A stretch of 9,325 nucleotides of DNA, from assembly GCA_028704195.1 (NCBI GenBank), contig JAQVLL010000050.1, positions 1-9,325 of the forward strand, read 5' to 3'. Shown one piece after another: positions 6,761 to 9,325 of this stretch (positions within the stretch are counted from its first letter, which is position 1; each line of letters starts with the position of its first letter). A model generated the notes under the pieces. That model made no database searches and had not been told where the DNA came from. It was given only the letters and a program-made list of their open reading frames with translations. The translations under genes were made by a program, and so were the position numbers. Origin of the DNA: Smithellaceae bacterium (GTDB lineage: Bacteria; Desulfobacterota; Syntrophia; Syntrophales; Smithellaceae).

Positions 6761-7831
6761 TTAAAACGGCCAGGTCTTCCAATACTTCTTGATCCGGATC
6801 CAGATGCCGAACATTCCCAGCGGCTCAAAGATCACAATGGCAATCATGATGAGCCCCAGGGCAATGCCGCCGAAGTTGGCCAGACCGATGACGGTAAACC
6901 ACTGCTTGGATATGGCCAACAAAAGCCCGCCGAGATAAGGCAGATTTTCCACGTTTTTCAAAAGGTCGAACTGAAGGTAGGTGATCAGGACGGCCCCCAT
7001 GATCGCACCCAGAACAGACCCCAGGCCACCGACAACCACCATCACCAGAAAGATGATGGAAAGAATCAAATTAAAGGAAAAGGGGTCGAAAAAGCTGACA
7101 ACAAAACCATAAAGGCCGCCTGCAATCCCGGCGTAGAAAGCGCTCACGGCAAAAGACATGGTTTTGAAGATCGTCAGATTCACCCCCATGACTTCGGCGG
7201 CGATGTCGTCGTCGCGAATGGACATGAACGCTCTTCCCACGCGTGTTTTCATGAGATTGCGCGCCCCGATAACGAGCAAGATCGTCATAATCAAAATGAG
7301 ATAATAGATTTGAACATCCCCTTTAATAACAAAACTCAAGGAGGAATTCTGAATCCCCAAATCCAGGGGTGGCGCGGTAATTCCCATTCTTCCTCCGAAG
7401 ATTTCCCAGCGGCCGATGATATGCATGATGGTGAGGCCGAAGCCCAGAGTGGCGATGGCGAGATAAGGCCCCTCAAGACGAAGCGCAGGAAGGCCGATAA
7501 TAAAGCCCAGAAAAGCCGCGATCAGCGCGGCGATGATAATGGCGGCCAGGAAGGGAAAGTGCAGGTGCATCCTGATCAGGGAAGTACCATACGCGCCCAC
7601 AGCGAAAAACCCGGCATGTCCCAGGGAAATCTGGCCGGTGTAGCCCACAAGGATATTGAGGCCAACCGCCAGGATAACATTAACCATAATAATATTGATT
7701 AGGTAAATATTATAAGAAGGCAGATACAGGGGTAAGGTAAAAAGAAAAAGCAGAAAGATGACGGTCCATACGAGAACCGTACCGCTTTTGAAAAGCTCGA
7801 TGTCTTCATAGTAATCGCGCTTCATGTCCAT
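6761..7831 (-). CDS. livM: Branched-chain amino acid-type ABC permease LivM
   Basis: This 356-residue integral membrane protein is the second permease and the first gene of the operon. The diagnostic motifs are GYTGQISLGHAGFFAVGAY (63-81), PALRLEGPYLAIATLGFG (115-132), the ATPase-coupling region GRAFMSIRDDDIAAEVMGV (199-217) and VGGLGSVLGAIMGAVLI (267-283). A polar N-terminal leader of about 18 residues comes before the first membrane segment. I start at the ATG at 7831, with GGTG about five bases upstream; an ATG two codons downstream (7825) cannot be excluded. The C-terminus is short and basic (IRIKKYWKTWPF). The promoter at 7903-7929 predicts a 5' leader of about 65 nt. The protein is intact. 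Confidence 0.95.
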   Translation of the reverse strand: MDMKRDYYEDIELFKSGTVLVWTVIFLLFLFTLPLYLPSYNIYLINIIMVNVILAVGLNILVGYTGQISLGHAGFFAVGAYGTSLIRMHLHFPFLAAIIIAALIAAFLGFIIGLPALRLEGPYLAIATLGFGLTIMHIIGRWEIFGGRMGITAPPLDLGIQNSSLSFVIKGDVQIYYLILIMTILLVIGARNLMKTRVGRAFMSIRDDDIAAEVMGVNLTIFKTMSFAVSAFYAGIAGGLYGFVVSFFDPFSFNLILSIIFLVMVVVGGLGSVLGAIMGAVLITYLQFDLLKNVENLPYLGGLLLAISKQWFTVIGLANFGGIALGLIMIAIVIFEPLGMFGIWIRIKKYWKTWPF

Positions 7832-8122
7832 AGGATCACCACGCTAATACTGATCTATCGGGGGGCTACATCTGCTTCCACTTTGCTTTTGCTTGCGTTT
7901 ACTTTATAGAAACACCGAAAGTGTGTCAAGATAATTTGATGTGAAGCACAAACAGGATTGAACAGGGGTTGGAAAAAACTTGATAATGAAGATAATAAAG
8001 AAAGAGAAAATTGTCTGAATACGGTACAGGATCCTCACATCCAGTTCATCAGAAGATGAAAGAAACAAAAAACGGTTTGGCAGCGTGGACATTCTGTCAA
8101 AATTTCCTTTTGATGACATCCT
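7832..8122. other. Intergenic region upstream of the liv operon
   Basis: This 291-nt gap separates the 133-aa protein gene from livM, both on the minus strand. It contains the liv promoter (7903-7929) and a ~65-nt leader in which the minus strand repeats AAGCA three times in an A-rich stretch (about 7872-7895). A small hairpin TTCATC-N4-GATGAA lies at 8045-8060 and has no T-run. The remnant frame described for 8088-8120 lies at the right edge. No clear terminator follows the 133-aa gene, and the short open frames here look spurious. Confidence 0.6.
7903..7929 (-). promoter_or_regulatory. Sigma70-type promoter for the liv operon
   Basis: On the minus strand, TTGACA (7924-7929, perfect) is followed by TATAAA (7903-7908, 5 of 6) with a 15-nt spacer. 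Shifting the -10 by two bases gives TAAAGT with the ideal 17 nt. The site lies about 70 nt upstream of the livM ATG and is the best promoter match in the window. The spacer contains a short dyad, ACAC-TTTCG-GTGT, that could bind a regulator. This supports independent transcription of livM-H-unknown-K-G-F-acyl-CoA synthetase. Confidence 0.65.
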
Positions 8123-8141
8123 TTACATCAACTTTACATCA
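8121..8141. repeat. 11-bp tandem duplication at the stop codon of the 133-aa gene
   Basis: The plus strand carries CTTTACATCA at 8121-8130 and again at 8132-8141, an 11-bp period. On the coding (minus) strand the copy TGATGTAAAG is read first as ..GAT-GTA-AAG (Asp-Val-Lys). The second copy is read in another frame as ..ATG-TAA, which supplies the stop codon. Because 11 is not a multiple of three, the duplication itself shifts the frame. Confidence 0.85.
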
Positions 8142-8524
8142 CTGGTCGCCCGGGTCACCACAAAACATCTTTCGATATTGGATCGTGCGTCCACCGGAGT
8201 GACAAAAAATCCCGGCCGGTCCGGCTGGTAGCCCATCGTGGTACCCACCAGTTCTTCGCCGTCTTTGAAAAGCACTTTGATCTTGCGGCCGATAACAGGT
8301 TTGCCTGCTTCGAAATCTTTCTTGTCCTGATAATCGGGATCGCCGCTAAAATCCTTTACAAAAAAAACGGCCTTTAAATCTTTGATTCGCACATCCAGTG
8401 GTTTTTCGCCGGGTTTGGATCCGACAGGCGTCACATGAAAATTTTCCTTGTTGGGTGCAAAATCAGTGGTAATGCCTTTCTGAATGCGTTTGTCGGCAAA
8501 GCGTATAACAATTTTATTTTGCAT
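8123..8524 (-). CDS. Small cytosolic protein with internally repeated beta-rich motif
   Basis: This 133-residue protein has no signal peptide or membrane segment. It resembles small conserved proteins of deltaproteobacteria that start KIVVRF.DGR..KG..NDF.PNK..FH (DUF6982-like as I recall it; unverified). Residues 4-34 and 81-111 align without gaps with 12 identities in 31: K-I-x3-F-x-D-x5-G-x-T-x4-P-x4-F-x-V-T-P-V. Each repeat is followed by a short strand region (KAVFFVKDF and RCFVVTRAT), suggesting a duplicated small beta-barrel. A PilZ-like or ligand-sensing role is possible, but I see no RxxxR or DxSxxG signature. The ATG at 8524 has a strong AAGGAGG (8531-8537). It lies 52 nt after the NimA-like gene, so the two are probably co-transcribed. 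The C-terminus seems altered by the 11-bp duplication at 8121-8141. Confidence 0.8.
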   Translation of the reverse strand: MQNKIVIRFADKRIQKGITTDFAPNKENFHVTPVGSKPGEKPLDVRIKDLKAVFFVKDFSGDPDYQDKKDFEAGKPVIGRKIKVLFKDGEELVGTTMGYQPDRPGFFVTPVDARSNIERCFVVTRATSDVKLM

Positions 8525-8564
8525 GGCGATCCTCCTTCATGGTAGATGCTGTCAAAATAATGAT

Positions 8565-8577
8565 GTGACACTGTCAC
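8565..8577. promoter_or_regulatory. Palindrome upstream of the 133-aa gene
   Basis: GTGACA-C-TGTCAC is a perfect 6-bp dyad around one base, overlapping the last base of the NimA-like stop codon and lying about 40 nt before the next start. A further TGTCA half-site lies at about 8550-8554. The spacing and symmetry resemble a dimeric repressor operator, but it could equally be a chance dyad. I found no convincing -10/-35 pair with it. Confidence 0.3.
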
Positions 8578-9035
8578 TAATCTGATCTCTTTCCAGATAT
8601 TGTGTCTATTCTTACACCAATCACACAAACTTTGTCCAGTTGATCGTCGTCATAAGAGAAAACATCATTGCCGGCATACTTCTTCATCAGGATATCAAGC
8701 GCCTGCTTCTTTTCTGCAGTGTGTTCAATAAAATCAGCCTGACCGAAACCGATTACACTTCTGTATTTCATGCCCCACGAACAGGCCGACTCGCCCCTGA
8801 TCAGATCACCGGGCACATCTACTTCAAAACAGACGGTATGGTTTTGGCGCAGCATGTCAATTTTTTTGCCCGAGGATGCACAGTGAAAATACAGGCAACC
8901 GGCACTAACGGCAAAATTGACAGGCACAATATAGGGCACATCCCCTTCAGCCATCGCAATCCGGCAAACCTGCGCGGCCTTCAAGATATCATCAATTTCT
9001 GTGAGGTCTTTTATTTCTTTGTCTGAACGTCGCAT
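8577..9035 (-). CDS. NimA-like pyridoxamine 5'-phosphate oxidase-fold flavoprotein
   Basis: This 152-residue protein belongs to the split-barrel FMN-binding group related to NimA nitroimidazole reductases and other pyridoxamine-phosphate-oxidase-like proteins (COG3467 type). The visible pattern is VCRIAMAEGDVPYIVPVNF (23-41, first strands), LYFHCASSGKKIDMLRQN (48-65, flavin phosphate-binding region), VCFEVDVP (68-75) and YRSVIGFGQADFIE (91-104). The C-terminal part has the usual helix (EKKQALDILMKKYAG). Length is normal for the family. The only sensible start is the ATG at 9035, with AAGG about five bases upstream. Such proteins bind FMN, F420 or heme, and many have unknown physiological roles, so resistance to nitroimidazoles should not be assumed. 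The gene is divergent from murI and 52 nt upstream of the 133-aa gene. Confidence 0.88.
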   Translation of the reverse strand: MRRSDKEIKDLTEIDDILKAAQVCRIAMAEGDVPYIVPVNFAVSAGCLYFHCASSGKKIDMLRQNHTVCFEVDVPGDLIRGESACSWGMKYRSVIGFGQADFIEHTAEKKQALDILMKKYAGNDVFSYDDDQLDKVCVIGVRIDTISGKRSD

Positions 9036-9118
9036 TTTGCCTTGCTTTCCGATATCGGCCGGCCATGAAGAACTCTTGGCATGTTTAAGAAAGATATGAT
9101 AAAAAGCATCACTTTTTA
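9036..9118. promoter_or_regulatory. Divergent intergenic region between NimA-like gene and murI
   Basis: Two nested palindromes, CCGATATCGG (9049-9058) and GGCCGGCC (9057-9064), sit just upstream of the NimA-like start and could be an operator in its leader. An AT-rich hairpin TAAAAAG-CATCA-CTTTTTA spans about 9100-9118. Possible murI promoter elements are TTGGCA (9076-9081) with GATAAA (9098-9103) at 16 nt, or TTTACG (9129-9134) with TATACG (9153-9158) at 18 nt. Neither is strong enough to prefer. Confidence 0.3.
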
Positions 9119-9199
9119 ATGATCGGCTTTTACGTCCTTGTCTATGCCTTTTTATACGAACAATACAAAAAAGTCGATGACTTTATCATGCGGATATGA
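9119..9199 (+). CDS. Candidate 26-residue micro-ORF overlapping the murI start
   Basis: An open frame from ATG 9119 encodes a hydrophobic stretch (MIGFYVLVYAFLY) followed by a charged end (EQYKKVDDFIMRI). Its TGA overlaps the murI ATG in an ATGA junction, the classic geometry for translational coupling. An adjacent short frame from ATG 9081 (MFKKDMIKSITF) stops in TAATG, exactly at this start. One base slip in the T5 run at 9113-9117 would join them into a ~39-residue single-pass membrane protein with a basic N-terminus. There is no good Shine-Dalgarno before 9119. It may be a real small protein, a leader peptide, a frameshifted remnant or chance. Confidence 0.33.
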   Translation: MIGFYVLVYAFLYEQYKKVDDFIMRI

Positions 9200-9325
9200 G
9201 AGAAAAAAATATGGACGGCAAAACAAATCAGGCCATAGGCGTCTTTGATTCCGGCATCGGGGGGTTAACGGTTGTGCGCGCGCTCATGGAGCGCCTGCCT
9301 TTTGAAAACATTATTTACTTCGGCG
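9196..9325 (+). CDS. murI: Glutamate racemase MurI, 5' part only
   Basis: This frame runs off the window edge after 43 codons. MurI interconverts L- and D-glutamate to supply D-glutamate for peptidoglycan in the cytoplasm. The N-terminal signature AIGVFDSGIGGLTVVRAL is unmistakable: the first strand and the DSG loop, whose Asp and Ser take part in substrate binding and catalysis. It is followed by LPFENIIYFG, leading into the expected YFGD. The two catalytic cysteines lie beyond the visible part. I start at ATG 9196, which overlaps the micro-ORF stop. ATG 9211 (MDGKTNQAIG), with GAGAG eight bases upstream, is an equally possible start because the first five residues (MREKN) are not conserved in the family. 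The gene is divergent from all others here. Confidence 0.9.
   Translation, partial: MREKNMDGKTNQAIGVFDSGIGGLTVVRALMERLPFENIIYFG

Noticed and set aside
8045..8060. Hairpin TTCATC-AGAA-GATGAA as a terminator for the 133-aa gene
   Set aside because: Weak AT-rich stem with no T-run following on the minus strand.
7904..8119. 71-codon minus-strand frame in the gap upstream of livM
   Set aside because: Low-complexity, Phe/Ile/Ser-rich translation, no ribosome site, and it spans the liv promoter.
8551..8556. TTGACA just upstream of the 133-aa gene as a promoter -35
   Set aside because: The matching -10 position would fall in the ribosome binding site and no -10-like sequence is present.

Overview
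The window looks like chromosomal DNA from an anaerobic bacterium of the former Deltaproteobacteria (Desulfobacterota, perhaps near Syntrophales). That placement is an inference from gene content (a liv-type ABC transporter operon that ends in an AMP-forming acyl-CoA ligase), from protein style and from moderate GC; no rRNA or other marker gene is present. There are no mobile elements, CRISPR arrays, tRNAs or rRNAs. Coding density is high and every complete gene is on the minus strand.

Layout in the direction of minus-strand transcription. (1) 9035-8577 is a NimA-like pyridoxamine-phosphate-oxidase-fold flavoprotein, followed after 52 nt by a 133-residue protein (8524-8123) built from two copies of a ~31-residue motif. 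(2) A 291-nt gap (7832-8122) carries a good sigma70-type promoter (7903-7929). (3) That promoter faces a compact operon: livM (7831-6761), livH (6739-5867), a membrane-anchored unknown protein of 150 aa (5809-5357), a livK-type periplasmic binding protein (5293-4103), a strong intergenic hairpin (4065-4093), livG (4025-3252), livF (3252-2482) and a long-chain-type acyl-CoA synthetase (2469-652). (4) After a 138-nt gap with a repeat-bearing candidate promoter comes a small membrane-anchored protein (513-187). Bases 1-186 hold nothing I can name. On the plus strand only the 5' end of murI (glutamate racemase) is present, from 9196 to the window edge. A tiny candidate ORF overlaps its start.

The central operon encodes a complete high-affinity HAAT-type uptake system: binding protein, two permeases and two ATPases. 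It is joined to an enzyme that activates carboxylic acids to CoA thioesters. The simplest reading is import coupled to CoA activation of a carboxylate (fatty, aromatic or branched-chain acid) rather than simple leucine uptake. The substrate cannot be read from the sequence.

I see no obviously new multi-gene defence or mobile system. The points most worth a second look are an 11-bp tandem duplication that appears to have rewritten the C-terminus of the 133-aa protein, the internal duplication in that same protein, the unknown anchored protein inside the liv operon, and the micro-ORF with a possible frameshift coupled to murI.
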